Origin: Nitrospirota bacterium
GTDB taxonomy: Bacteria; JACPQY01
DNA length: 64,000 nt
Direction: 5' to 3'
Assembly (NCBI GenBank): GCA_016190245.1
Contig: JACPQY010000031.1
Location: forward strand, 1 to 64,000
This document shows positions 8,366 to 17,091 of the stretch, in pieces (positions within the stretch are counted from its first letter, which is position 1; every line of letters begins with the position of its first letter). The notes beneath the pieces are model-generated. The model was given only the letters and a program-made list of their open reading frames with translations. It did not search any database and was not told the DNA's origin. Made by a program: the position numbers and the translations under genes.

Positions 8366-9336
8366 TGTCTGAATTCGCCGATCACGAACAGATCGGTCCT
8401 CTCCATCGCTTCCGCCGTGGCTCCTCCAAGGTGAGGCGTGACAAGGAGGTTGGGGTGCGATCGGGCATACTGGACGAGGGGGTGATTCGCCGAGATGCCC
8501 TTTCTTTCGCCGATCAGCACATCCAGCGCCGCGCCGGCGAGATGGCCCGATCGGAGCGATCTCAGAAGCGCCTGTTCGTCCACGATCTCACCCCGCGACG
8601 TGTTGATGAGAACGGATCCCTTCGGGAGCTGCCTGAACTCCGCCTCCCCCACCGCTCCGGCCGTTCTCGCGTTGAGCGGCAGATGAAGCGTGAGCACGTC
8701 GGACCGCGCGAGGAGGCTCCGCAGAGAGCGCGCGCGTCGGACGTAGCCGGGCACGGAACCGGGATGGGGGTCGTAGGCCGCGACGCGCATTCCAAATGCT
8801 CGACCGTAGCGAGCCATCATTCGGCCAAGTCTTCCAAAGCCGAGGATACCCAACCCCAGACCGGACAGCTCGCGCCCGAAGAAGGGGGACTGTCGCCACT
8901 CCGCCCGTTTCACGGACGAACAAGCTTGCGGGATCCTGCGCACCAGGGAAAGGAGCAGACCAAACGCATGCTCCGCGGTGCTTGTGACGTTGCGGAGCAG
9001 GGGAGGATGGTGGTGCAGACTGAACACCCTGACGCCGCGGTGTGCGGCCGCGTCCACGCCGATGTGGTCCACACCCGTGGTGGGTGACACGATGGCTCTC
9101 AACCGGGGCGAGGACAGGATCAGGCCGGGCGGCACGCTTCGCTGCCAACGAATCATGACCGCATCGAAGGCGGGGGCCGCAGCCTCGAACCGCCGCTGCT
9201 CCATGCTCTCGGCGAACAGGTGCCCGGTACGCCGGGCCATTTGCAGCCCTGCGCGGCTGAAGTTCTCGGGTTCGGGGCACAGAATCCGTAGCGTGCGCAA
9301 TGTCCCCTGTGTGGACCAGCAGGGCGATGAAGTCAA
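8344..9336 (-). CDS. D-isomer-specific 2-hydroxyacid dehydrogenase
   Basis: The protein has the standard two-domain layout of phosphoglycerate dehydrogenase-like enzymes. The NAD-binding loop LGILGFGRLGRMMARYG lies near residue 157, followed by AYDPHPG (acidic end of strand 2), LINTSRGEIVDEQAL with the substrate-binding Arg, and the C-terminal HLGGATAEA with the catalytic His. The first 20 or so residues are poor, and the real start may be a few codons inside (around LRILCPEPEN). It probably reduces or oxidises a 2-keto/2-hydroxy acid that feeds sugar or amino-acid decoration of the glycan. It is followed by a methyltransferase with overlapping ends. Confidence 0.8.
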   Translation of the reverse strand: MTSSPCWSTQGTLRTLRILCPEPENFSRAGLQMARRTGHLFAESMEQRRFEAAAPAFDAVMIRWQRSVPPGLILSSPRLRAIVSPTTGVDHIGVDAAAHRGVRVFSLHHHPPLLRNVTSTAEHAFGLLLSLVRRIPQACSSVKRAEWRQSPFFGRELSGLGLGILGFGRLGRMMARYGRAFGMRVAAYDPHPGSVPGYVRRARSLRSLLARSDVLTLHLPLNARTAGAVGEAEFRQLPKGSVLINTSRGEIVDEQALLRSLRSGHLAGAALDVLIGERKGISANHPLVQYARSHPNLLVTPHLGGATAEAMERTDLFVIGEFRQWAERGS

Positions 9337-9394
9337 GTTCCCCGTCGGTCGAGGGAGGCGAACCGGCGGAGCGGGACCATCCTGGCGAGTCGGC

Positions 9395-10951
9395 TCAGAG
9401 GATGCCCCTGGCGGCTTCGGCCAGGTCGTCCTCGATCTTGGCCTTGGGGCTGGACCAGAACGTTCGAACGTACTCTTCGCTCAACTTGGCGTGCAGATCC
9501 GGATCGAGTTCGGCCCGAAAGATCTCCGGCCATCGGCCCCTTGGAAATTTCACGTACATGGCAAACACCGTGCGGAGCCGCGAGATGTCCTCCACGCTCC
9601 ACTGAGGCATCCTGAGAAGGCTGTCGTCGGCATTGCTCACCGTGCAGACCACGTCGGGCGAAATGAGACCTTTCTCCTCCGCGTACCGTCGGAGCTCCGT
9701 TCCGTGGAAAGGAACGAAAACGGAACAGCTCAGGTTGTCGGTCTTGAAATGCCGGTTCATCTCGATCGTATCGAAAGCGAGGGCGCGGGTCTCGTCCGGA
9801 AAGCCGATCATGTTGTTGACACTGAAGGTGATATCCAGGCCGGCGGGGATCTGCATGATTCGGATGGCGTCCTCGTTCCGGTAGGGTCTTCGGACGATCT
9901 CGCGGCGGAAAGCCTCGTTCCCATGTTCCAGGCCGAAGGTCATCCGATCCAGACCAACGTCCTTCAGTCTTTTCAACCTGCGCTCGGTGATGGTCTCGAT
10001 TCTGGTCTGGCACCAGAAGGGCAGCTTGATATCGGAGTACATGTCGCAGAATTCATCGAATTCCCTGTCGCTCCAAGCCAGAAACGTGTCGGCCCAGAAG
10101 TAGATGTACTCGACCTTCCACTGCCTCACGTGGCTTTCGATCTCCTGCTTCACGAGGTCCATTCGCTTCTTTCTGAAGTACGAGATCCTTCCTCCGTAGA
10201 GAACATTCTGCGAGGGGGAATTGCAGAAAGCGCATGGATACGGGCATCCCCTGTGGGTCTCGACGGGAAGCAGGCGCCGGATCTTCCCTCCCATCGGCCG
10301 ATAAAAGCGCTTTTCTCCGAACAGTCCGATGTCCGTTACGGGAGGCAGCCGGTTGATGTCGACCGGCTTCGAGATGGGGTTCTTCCGGACCGTCCCGTCG
10401 CGCTGCTTGATCCAAAGATTGGTGACGTCGGAGTAGTCGCGGCCGGAGGCAAGCCGATCGGCCAAGTCAGCGATGGCGTTCTCGCCCTCCCCCACACACA
10501 CCATGTCCACTTCCTCAAAGCCGAGAGCCAGGTGCGGCGCAAAGGTGGGGAAGACACCGCCAAAAATCGTCGGAATCCCGCGGTGTCTAACGGCTCTGGC
10601 GAGAGCTATCCCGCGGCGAAACGTCGTTTCGGTGCAGGAGACGGCGATCAAGTCGGGACTGAATGAATCTACGGCGGACACAAGATCTTCAACGGCCGAT
10701 CGCGTCGACTTCCGGAAGTGGAGGTCGTCATCATCCGCGTCTCGGAAGGGCCTGAAATTGAGGCTCCTGGCCTTCTTCTCATCCACGTCATCAATGGCGA
10801 TTTCATCATCGAACTTGTAGAACGTCGTATCGAAGAGCGAGGTCCGATGCCCTGCGTCCTTTAGGATCTGAGAAAGGACGGCAATCGAGGGGGGAACCGT
10901 GCTCATGCCCCTCTCGTTGGGATAAAGAAAGAGTACCCGGGCGCTTCCCAC
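9395..10951 (-). CDS. B12-binding domain radical SAM protein
   Basis: Over 518 residues the order is an N-terminal cobalamin-binding-like Rossmann domain (LFLYPNERGMST, then SLFDTTF, IAVSCTETTF, IPTIFGGVFPTFAP, VCVGEGE) and a radical SAM core with the 4Fe-4S motif RGCPYPCAFCNSP (Cys-x3-Cys-x2-Cys). The SAM-binding strands follow (FWADTFLAW, WCQTRIETI, RMTFGLEHGN, FSVNNMIGFPDET). Such enzymes perform radical methylations or rearrangements; targets in glycan clusters are mostly unknown. A 57-bp gap separates it from the dehydrogenase downstream, and a palindromic element lies just upstream. Confidence 0.8.
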   Translation of the reverse strand: MGSARVLFLYPNERGMSTVPPSIAVLSQILKDAGHRTSLFDTTFYKFDDEIAIDDVDEKKARSLNFRPFRDADDDDLHFRKSTRSAVEDLVSAVDSFSPDLIAVSCTETTFRRGIALARAVRHRGIPTIFGGVFPTFAPHLALGFEEVDMVCVGEGENAIADLADRLASGRDYSDVTNLWIKQRDGTVRKNPISKPVDINRLPPVTDIGLFGEKRFYRPMGGKIRRLLPVETHRGCPYPCAFCNSPSQNVLYGGRISYFRKKRMDLVKQEIESHVRQWKVEYIYFWADTFLAWSDREFDEFCDMYSDIKLPFWCQTRIETITERRLKRLKDVGLDRMTFGLEHGNEAFRREIVRRPYRNEDAIRIMQIPAGLDITFSVNNMIGFPDETRALAFDTIEMNRHFKTDNLSCSVFVPFHGTELRRYAEEKGLISPDVVCTVSNADDSLLRMPQWSVEDISRLRTVFAMYVKFPRGRWPEIFRAELDPDLHAKLSEEYVRTFWSSPKAKIEDDLAEAARGIL

Positions 10952-10976
10952 GGCTTCTCTCTAGTCCCGCGTTGAG

Positions 10977-11087
10977 GAATTCTTGGAGCAGATTGTCACC
11001 GACGCGGGACCATCGGAACGATGTTTGCTTCCGCAAACATCGTTCCGAAAGTACCATGTTGGAGGCACCGATCTGTTCCAAGAATTA
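10977..11087. repeat. Long imperfect palindrome, MITE-like
   Basis: The non-coding stretch between neuA and the radical SAM gene folds back on itself. The centre is a perfect 14-bp stem at 11015-11028 and 11033-11046 (GGAACGATGTTTGC) with a TTCC loop. Outer arms also pair: AATTCTTGGAGCAGAT near 10978 and ATCTGTTCCAAGAATT near 11071, with two mismatches. A further pair, GTACCATGT (11050) and ACATGGTAC (11092), overlaps the right arm. The layout resembles a non-autonomous palindromic element or an operon-internal attenuator; no transposase is nearby. Confidence 0.65.
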
Positions 11088-11149
11088 GTCCACATGGTAC
11101 TAGTGATCCGGCGGCTCAGCCGGGAGGTGCAACAGCATGGACGTCAACG

Positions 11150-11875
11150 TCATGAGGCAGGCTCCGCGCGAGTGTGTCCTCGACGGGTGATGATGAAGTA
11201 CTCTGCGAGATAGAGGTCCTCGATGGAATCAATGTTGATGGCACGATCGGGGGACACGATCTGGGCGCGGCAGTCGGCGCCCACGAGGGTGTTTTGGTCC
11301 ATGACAACGGTCCGTTTGGAGACGTAGAGCGCTCCGCTGCGGATGTAGACGGGAGGCAGCTCCTGGCGGGGACGCATGTCCTCGATACCCTGGTCCACGA
11401 AGTTGACGAGACGGTTCTCGTCCACGATCTTCTTCATTCTGTATGGATGATAGCCCCCCACATCCACCACGCTGACGACGGAATCGGCGCCGGAGTCCAT
11501 CAGCAACTGAATCCCCGCGTCGATATCCGCCGCTGTGCGGAGCGGGGAGGTGGGTTGGAGCATGACGATGATCTCGTAGGGCGCTCCGGCCCGCCGCTCC
11601 ATTTCGCGGACGGCGTGTTGGACCACGGGCAGGGAGCGGGCCGCGTCCGTGGCCAGCTCGGTGGGGCGCAGGAAGGGCACGGGCACGCCCAGGTCCCGCG
11701 AGATCTTGGCGATCTCCTCGTCTTCGGTCGAGACGACAATATCCGCGAGGAGTCGAGATCCTTTCGCCGCCTCGATGGTGTAGGCCATCAGGGGTTTGCC
11801 GGCGAGCGGGACAAGGTTCTTCCGAGGGATGCCTTTCGATCCCCCACGGGCCGGAATGACGCCCAGGATACGCAT
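11150..11875 (-). CDS. neuA: CMP-nonulosonate (sialic acid-type) cytidylyltransferase
   Basis: NeuA-type enzymes couple a 9-carbon nonulosonic acid to CMP for glycan transfer. The 241-residue product has the nucleotide-binding start LGVIPARGGSKGIPRKN, the strand ADIVVSTEDEEIA, the catalytic-region LQPTSPLRTAADID and a C-terminal INIDSIEDLYLAE with the metal-binding acidic residues. Length and motif spacing fit the single-domain cytidylyltransferases. It starts 4 bp after the stop of neuB, so the two are one translational unit. The specific sugar (sialic, legionaminic or pseudaminic acid) cannot be told from the sequence alone. Confidence 0.85.
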   Translation of the reverse strand: MRILGVIPARGGSKGIPRKNLVPLAGKPLMAYTIEAAKGSRLLADIVVSTEDEEIAKISRDLGVPVPFLRPTELATDAARSLPVVQHAVREMERRAGAPYEIIVMLQPTSPLRTAADIDAGIQLLMDSGADSVVSVVDVGGYHPYRMKKIVDENRLVNFVDQGIEDMRPRQELPPVYIRSGALYVSKRTVVMDQNTLVGADCRAQIVSPDRAINIDSIEDLYLAEYFIITRRGHTRAEPAS

Positions 11876-11879
11876 GGGA

Positions 11880-12839
11880 TCAGGCCGGGGGGCCGGTCTC
11901 CCAATTGTACAGAACCTGCCCGGTGGGGAGCCGGGCGGCGAATCGCCCTCGGTAGTAGTCCCGGTTCAAGAGCTCGGCGTGGGTCAGCTCCCGCCGGGCC
12001 TGACCGATCATAGGGCGATAGTCCCCTACGTGCTCGCGGACCCAAGCTTCGCGATCGCCTTCGCCCCCGTGGGCGAGGCGGCAGAGGGACCGAAGCTGTT
12101 CCGGCGTGATCGAAACGGGGCCGTCCTTTGTGCCGTCCGGAGGCAGGAGGGTGAAATGGCGCTCGATGACATCCGCCCCGAGATGAAGCGCCACGACGGA
12201 AGCCTTGATGCCGTCCCGTTCGGCCAGGGTGTGATCACTGAACCCCACGGAGGAGGTGAGGCGGCGAAGAAACTCCATTCGCGCGAGGTGCAACTGGTCG
12301 AGCGGCGTCGGGTAGATCGTCACGCAATGCAGAAAGGTGAAATCCGCGCCCTGTAAAACCCGCGCGGCCTCCTCGATTTCGTCGTCCCTTGTTGCTCCGG
12401 TCGAGACGATGAGCCGTCTGAAGTGACGCGTCAAGTCCCGAAGCAGGGGGTAACTCGCGCAGTCGTAGCTGGCCACTTTCACAGCCGGCCAGGGGAATCG
12501 CGCCACCTCGTCCACACGTCCTCGCGCAAACACCGTCGTCAAAGGTCGGAGGCCCGCGCGGCCGCACTCCTCAACGTACCAGGCATACTCGCTGGTTGGG
12601 AATTCGAGCTTCTTGAGCCGATCGTATTCCGGCCGGTACGGTCGGCGGATCGCCTCCACCGTTCCGTTCCGCGTCAGCCCCTCTTCGAACTCCGGACGGA
12701 AGGTGAGATCGTCGGCGAACATCGTCTGGATCTTGCCGTAGTCCGCTCCGGCCTCCGCCGCCGCCCAGATCATGTCCTTGAGCAGGGCCTTGTCGCCGTT
12801 GTGATTCTGGCAGAACTCGGCGATGACTAGCGCGATGAT
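11880..12839 (-). CDS. neuB: N-acetylneuraminate (nonulosonate) synthase
   Basis: NeuB condenses phosphoenolpyruvate with an N-acetyl hexosamine. Conserved pieces are VIAEFCQNHNGDKALL at the N-terminus, GADYGKIQTM, PLTTVFARGRVDE, VKVASYD, LIVSTGATRDDEI, FLHCVTIYPTPLDQLHL and VGFSDHTLAERDGIKASVVALHLGADVIERHFTL, i.e. the TIM-barrel metal and substrate residues. No ATG, GTG or TTG exists in frame before the conserved N-terminus; the first internal ATG (12773) would delete it. Tandem ATC codons at 12839-12834, 3-6 bases after a GGGAGG Shine-Dalgarno-like sequence, are the best visible start. The start overlaps the upstream gene. No antifreeze-like SAF domain is present at the C-terminus. Confidence 0.8.
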   Translation of the reverse strand: MIALVIAEFCQNHNGDKALLKDMIWAAAEAGADYGKIQTMFADDLTFRPEFEEGLTRNGTVEAIRRPYRPEYDRLKKLEFPTSEYAWYVEECGRAGLRPLTTVFARGRVDEVARFPWPAVKVASYDCASYPLLRDLTRHFRRLIVSTGATRDDEIEEAARVLQGADFTFLHCVTIYPTPLDQLHLARMEFLRRLTSSVGFSDHTLAERDGIKASVVALHLGADVIERHFTLLPPDGTKDGPVSITPEQLRSLCRLAHGGEGDREAWVREHVGDYRPMIGQARRELTHAELLNRDYYRGRFAARLPTGQVLYNWETGPPA

Positions 12840-13891
12840 GAACCTCCCAGAATAGACAGCAGGTGGCGCGCCGCGGCATCCTCCCCATGACGCTCCAGAC
12901 CGTCGAAACCCTTCGCCAAGTCCGAGTAGGGGCCGGCATTCGTCAAGGGCGATCGCTCCGCCTCCTCAAGGTCGCCCAACGAAACGCCCAGGCCCAACTC
13001 GATGAGGCGACCGCCGTTGTGGGCGACTTCAGGACAGGCATCCGGAAGGACCGCCATGGGTACGCGGGCGAGCACGCAATCCGAGATGGTGCCCAGTCCC
13101 GGCCGGACGATGGCGAAATCCGCCTCCTCGAGCGATCCCCGTTCGAAATCGAACGGCTGGACGCCGGGCATATCCCTTTCCAGCCCCCGCGCCCATTCGG
13201 GAGACGCCAGGAAACGTGTCCCATTCCCCAGGCAGCTTCGAAGCGCCCTCACAATCTGGGGGCGCACCCCTTCGGCCGCCGTCGCCTTCCCCACTGCGAG
13301 CAGAACCCGCCGAGGGGGACCCCGGCGCGCCTGGATGCGCTCATCGCAGAAGCCGATGAAGCCCACTGGAACCGCTTGTGCCCACTCCCCTGTGGCCGGC
13401 ATGGCGAAATACCGGTTCACGATCATCTCCGGCCGGCGCTCCAGGAGAAGGTGCTCGGCCGACTCACGGTATCTCGCGAGCACGGGGCTCTCCGGAAAAG
13501 CCCGATGGAGTACGTCCGGCCAGAGAAACGAGCCCGACAGAACAACTCGCTCGCAGTACAGGAGGGGTTCGTGCAAGTTGTCGGACACCACGAGGTCAAA
13601 TCGGTCGAGCCCCAGGCCGGCGAGTTCGCGGTGCCAAGTGAGGACCCAGTCGCCATAGAACGACGCGTCGGCTGCCCATCTGACCGGCAGTCGAACGAAC
13701 TCCACTCTCGCTCCGTCCCAAGACAACAAGGCACGATATTCCGCCCAGGCGGCCAGCGCCTCCGTCTGCCACCGTTCGCAGAAGAGGTGCACGCGTCCAG
13801 CCGGCTCCAGGGACCGGACCCGGCCGAGTACGCGGATGAGCCGCTTGACGTGTCCGAGGCCGTTGCCGCAGGCGACGGCGGCAATCTTCAT
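12827..13891 (-). CDS. GT-B fold glycosyltransferase, MurG/PseG-like
   Basis: The 354-residue product begins IAAVACGNGLGHVKRL, the glycine-rich N-terminal loop of the GT28/PseG-like superfamily, and has the C-terminal nucleotide-site block ADFAIVRPGLGTISDCVLARVPMAVLPDACPEVAHNGGRLIELGLG. With neuB and neuA directly downstream it could be a UDP-sugar hydrolase that makes the NeuB substrate (as PseG does) or a transferase acting after activation; sequence alone does not decide. It starts with an ATGA overlap on the dehydrogenase gene upstream, and its own end overlaps neuB. Confidence 0.65.
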   Translation of the reverse strand: MKIAAVACGNGLGHVKRLIRVLGRVRSLEPAGRVHLFCERWQTEALAAWAEYRALLSWDGARVEFVRLPVRWAADASFYGDWVLTWHRELAGLGLDRFDLVVSDNLHEPLLYCERVVLSGSFLWPDVLHRAFPESPVLARYRESAEHLLLERRPEMIVNRYFAMPATGEWAQAVPVGFIGFCDERIQARRGPPRRVLLAVGKATAAEGVRPQIVRALRSCLGNGTRFLASPEWARGLERDMPGVQPFDFERGSLEEADFAIVRPGLGTISDCVLARVPMAVLPDACPEVAHNGGRLIELGLGVSLGDLEEAERSPLTNAGPYSDLAKGFDGLERHGEDAAARHLLSILGGSSSR

Positions 13892-15666
13892 CCAGGCCTT
13901 GCCCCTGCGCGGCGGCTCCAGGGCGTGATGTAGCCCAACCCCATGTATCGCACGCCGGGGATCCGCTCGACCTCTTCGGGATCGAAGAAGCTCCAGCCAT
14001 CGAAGATCACGGCCGGCCGCCTCATGCTCCGTGCAAGTCCGTAGATGTCGATCGTGGAGAAGCTGCGATGGTTGTTCATGAAGACCACGGCATCACTCGC
14101 CGAGAACCCTGCGGGGATCCTCCGGTACCGCGCACCCGTGCTCTCGACGACCTCTTTCGGGATCAGGGCGTCGTACCCGTAGACCGCCCGGACCCGCGGG
14201 CGCAGCGCCCGGATGAAATCGAGGGTCGGCGAGCCCCGCATGTCCGTCGTTTCCGGCTCCCCCTTGAAGGCAAAGCCGAGGACGAATACCTTGCACGTGG
14301 AGGGATTCTTCCCACACTCCCGAAGAGCCTTCAGGAGCCTCCGCGCCGCCAGAACAGGTGTTCCTTCGTTGATTTTCCGCCCGAGGCGGGGAAGGCTCGC
14401 CAGACCGTTTCGCCGCGCGCCGTTCGCCAGAAGGTAGGGGTCCTTCGTGAGACACGTCCCGCCCACGCCCGGGCTCGGCAGCGGGATGGGATTGCGCGGG
14501 TAGCCGATGTTCGCAGCCCGGATGATCCTCGCTGCGTTCAAGTTGTGGGTTTCGCAGAGGGCGGAAACTTCATTCGCGAAGGCGAACGAAAGGTCCCTGA
14601 AGGTGTTGTTGATAAGTTTGACGAATTCCGCTTCTTCGAGTGAGTTCATCCGGACGATGTTGGGGCTGAGTTTCGAGAAAACCCTCGAGGCGGTCTCCAC
14701 GCTCCAGTCGTTGATCCCCCCGATGACCTGCGGGAGCGTGTGGAGCTCCTCCAAGACCCGCCCCATCATGACGCGCTCCGGGGCGTGAGCGACGCCGATA
14801 TCCTTGCCCACCCGCAGACCCGTGGCCCGCTCCACTTCCTTCTTCACCAAGGTCCGGCACGTGCCGACGGGCACGGTAGACCGCACGATCAGGAGGTCTC
14901 CGGTCTTCAGAAGATTCGCTGTACTCGCGAGCGCGGAGCGCAGGTGGGACAGGTCCGCGCGACCCTTTCTGGCCGGCGTGTTGACGCAGACGAGGAAGAT
15001 GCGGCAGGAGGCCAGCTCCCCGGCGGAGCGCGCGATGCGGAACGTCTTTCTGCCCAGTTGTGCGCGGAGGAGCGCGGCCACGCCCTGCTCGTGGAAGTGC
15101 GGACGCCCGAGGGCGAGTGACCTCCGGACGCCGGGATCCCGTTCCCAGCCGACAACGTTGAGCCCGGACTCGGCCAGCGCGACGGCCACGCAGAGGCCCA
15201 CATGGCCGAGCCCGATCACGCCGATCTTTTCCCAATACGACGAGTGCGTCAGAATCAAACGGTCAACATCCAGGAGGGCGAGGACGCGCCGACGCCCATC
15301 AACGAGGACGGCATGTCTGATGGTGCGCTGGCGGCCGCTCGCCCGGATCTGGCGCTGGATCTCGGCCAGCGCTCCGCTGGGGGGAAGGCTCGCAGGAATC
15401 GCGACGGGTCTGCGCGTCATGACAGTCGTTACCGGCGACCTCATCGTCCGCCCTCGAAGGAGAGCGTCGCGAACGTCGCCGTCCGTGATCACACCCTCGA
15501 GCCTCCGCTGCTCATCCACCACCAGGCACAGGCCGGGCGGGAGACCATGGTGGCGGGCACCCTCCATCACGGCCATCGCTTGGGAGAGGCCGGCTCGGCG
15601 CGAGAGCACAAGCCTATCGACGGATCTCGCGAACAGGATGTCGGGCGGGTACTCAGGAATGGACAT
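13888..15666 (-). CDS. CBS-domain pair fused to UDP/GDP-sugar 6-dehydrogenase
   Basis: Residues 15-140 form two CBS repeats (LEGVITDGDVRDALL, then VLALLDVDRLIL), the adenosine-ligand sensor module. From residue 148 a complete nucleotide-sugar dehydrogenase follows: IGVIGLGHVGL (NAD loop), FLVCVNTP, IVRSTVPVGT, HAPERVMMG, EFVKLINNTFRDLSFAFANE (catalytic Lys/Asn region), GVGGTCLTKDPYLL with the thiol-ester Cys, and VLGFAFKGEPETTDMRGSP. The enzyme type (WecC/WbpA/VipA-like) oxidises C6 of an NDP-sugar to a uronate. At 592 residues it is about 150 longer than usual because of the CBS module, which suggests regulation by adenine nucleotides. Confidence 0.85.
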   Translation of the reverse strand: MSIPEYPPDILFARSVDRLVLSRRAGLSQAMAVMEGARHHGLPPGLCLVVDEQRRLEGVITDGDVRDALLRGRTMRSPVTTVMTRRPVAIPASLPPSGALAEIQRQIRASGRQRTIRHAVLVDGRRRVLALLDVDRLILTHSSYWEKIGVIGLGHVGLCVAVALAESGLNVVGWERDPGVRRSLALGRPHFHEQGVAALLRAQLGRKTFRIARSAGELASCRIFLVCVNTPARKGRADLSHLRSALASTANLLKTGDLLIVRSTVPVGTCRTLVKKEVERATGLRVGKDIGVAHAPERVMMGRVLEELHTLPQVIGGINDWSVETASRVFSKLSPNIVRMNSLEEAEFVKLINNTFRDLSFAFANEVSALCETHNLNAARIIRAANIGYPRNPIPLPSPGVGGTCLTKDPYLLANGARRNGLASLPRLGRKINEGTPVLAARRLLKALRECGKNPSTCKVFVLGFAFKGEPETTDMRGSPTLDFIRALRPRVRAVYGYDALIPKEVVESTGARYRRIPAGFSASDAVVFMNNHRSFSTIDIYGLARSMRRPAVIFDGWSFFDPEEVERIPGVRYMGLGYITPWSRRAGARPG

Positions 15667-16969
15667 GGCGGGAAGGAGACGGCGTGATCTCGCTCCAAGG
15701 GTAGTCGAAGCGGAAGAAGCCCGTTCCCCACCTCATGTGGAAGGGGTTGTCACCGGGCTCGACATGGGGCTCAATCTGGACCTGGATCGCAGGGTTGACC
15801 ACATCCTCCTTCTGGCCTCCGACGAAAAGATACAGGGCCACCGTGTAGACTCCTGCCTTCAGATGGTTTGGATGAAGATCCGTGGAGATGGCGTACTCTC
15901 CCATCGAAAGCGGCCGGTTCCGTTGCCCCGATGGCGAGACGAAGAGAGAACTTCCGCCATCGACGGTCCGGATGTTGCATGCCAGCTCGACGCTGCTCAG
16001 GGCGTGCAGGCACCTGAAGCCGACTTCCACCCGGATAGGCTCGCCCTCGAGGAAGACGGCGGTCGGCCGGCCCTCCTTGTTCAGCGTTTTCACCCAAGTG
16101 AGGGAGGCCGCATCGCGACGTCCTGCCGTGTGAGGAGCGCTGTCCAACGCGCACCAGCCCGGGTTGGCCTGGGAGTCCGTCAACTTCGCGAGATACGCCC
16201 TGACCACCGACTCGGTGTTCCCCATGTCCGCCACCTGCCCGCCGTCCAGCCACATGCAGGTTCGAGTTAGATTCATGATGGCGGCCATGTTATGGCTGAC
16301 GAACAGAACCGTCCGGCCCTCCGTGGCCACATCGTTCATCTTCCCCAGGCACTTCTTCTGAAAGGCCGCGTCCCCCACGGCGAGCACCTCGTCCACCAGT
16401 AGGATATCCGGCTCCAGGTGGGCCGCGACCGCGAAGGCCAGGCGGACGTACATGCCGCTCGAGTAGCGTTTCACGGGTGTATCGATGAACTTCTCGACCT
16501 CGGCAAACGCGGCGATCGCCTCCAACTTGGCACCGATCTCCCGGCGCCGCATTCCGAGGATCGCGCCGCTCATGTAAATGTTCTCCCGGCCCGACAGCTC
16601 CGGGTGGAAGCCGGTGCCCACCTCCAGCAAGGAGCCGACGCGCCCCCGAATCTCGACCCTCCCCTCCGTCGGCATGGTGATCCCCGAGAGGATTCGAAGC
16701 AGGGTGGTCTTGCCTGCCCCGTTTCGGCCGATGATGCCGACAGCCTCACCACACCGAATGTCGAACGAGACGTCCCTCAGCGCCCAGATTCTCGGCGGAC
16801 CCGTCAGGTGTCCGTTTCCTCCAGGATGAGGGCGTCGCCAGCGCCCGGCCGCACGAAAGGGGAAGGCGACGAGATCCGCCAAGCTGTCGCGCAACGCCTT
16901 GTACCGCTCCCGCGGCGCGATGACGTATTGCTTGCCCAGGTTGTGAGCATGAATCACGGTTTCGGCCAT
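15653..16969 (-). CDS. ABC-type polysaccharide export ATP-binding protein (Wzt type)
   Basis: The likely start is the ATG at 16969 (MAETVIHAHNLGKQY), preceded by GGGAAGG. The ATPase half has Walker A GRNGAGKTTLLRI, a family-typical linker ISGAILGM-like stretch, signature YSSGMYVRLAFA, Walker B DILLVDEVLAVGD and switch His in FVSHN. Residues from about 290 form the Wzt-type C-terminal beta-sandwich that binds the non-reducing end of the exported glycan in characterised O-antigen systems. No permease (Wzm) gene precedes it; the neighbour is divergent. It overlaps the dehydrogenase gene downstream by 14 bp. Confidence 0.85.
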   Translation of the reverse strand: MAETVIHAHNLGKQYVIAPRERYKALRDSLADLVAFPFRAAGRWRRPHPGGNGHLTGPPRIWALRDVSFDIRCGEAVGIIGRNGAGKTTLLRILSGITMPTEGRVEIRGRVGSLLEVGTGFHPELSGRENIYMSGAILGMRRREIGAKLEAIAAFAEVEKFIDTPVKRYSSGMYVRLAFAVAAHLEPDILLVDEVLAVGDAAFQKKCLGKMNDVATEGRTVLFVSHNMAAIMNLTRTCMWLDGGQVADMGNTESVVRAYLAKLTDSQANPGWCALDSAPHTAGRRDAASLTWVKTLNKEGRPTAVFLEGEPIRVEVGFRCLHALSSVELACNIRTVDGGSSLFVSPSGQRNRPLSMGEYAISTDLHPNHLKAGVYTVALYLFVGGQKEDVVNPAIQVQIEPHVEPGDNPFHMRWGTGFFRFDYPWSEITPSPSRHVHS

Positions 16970-17091
16970 GCCGGCACCTTCCCTCCGCCGCGGCAAAGGG
17001 TAGCGTATCCGGAACCGTGCCGCAAGCTCGACCCGCGGGGATCGAAGGAAGGAGGCCCCGCCACGTGATACGATGGCCTGCGCCGGAATCC

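Noticed and set aside
8978-10666. 562-codon plus-strand frame opposite the radical SAM gene
   Set aside because: Antisense shadow of a gene with a full 4Fe-4S motif and SAM-binding strands.
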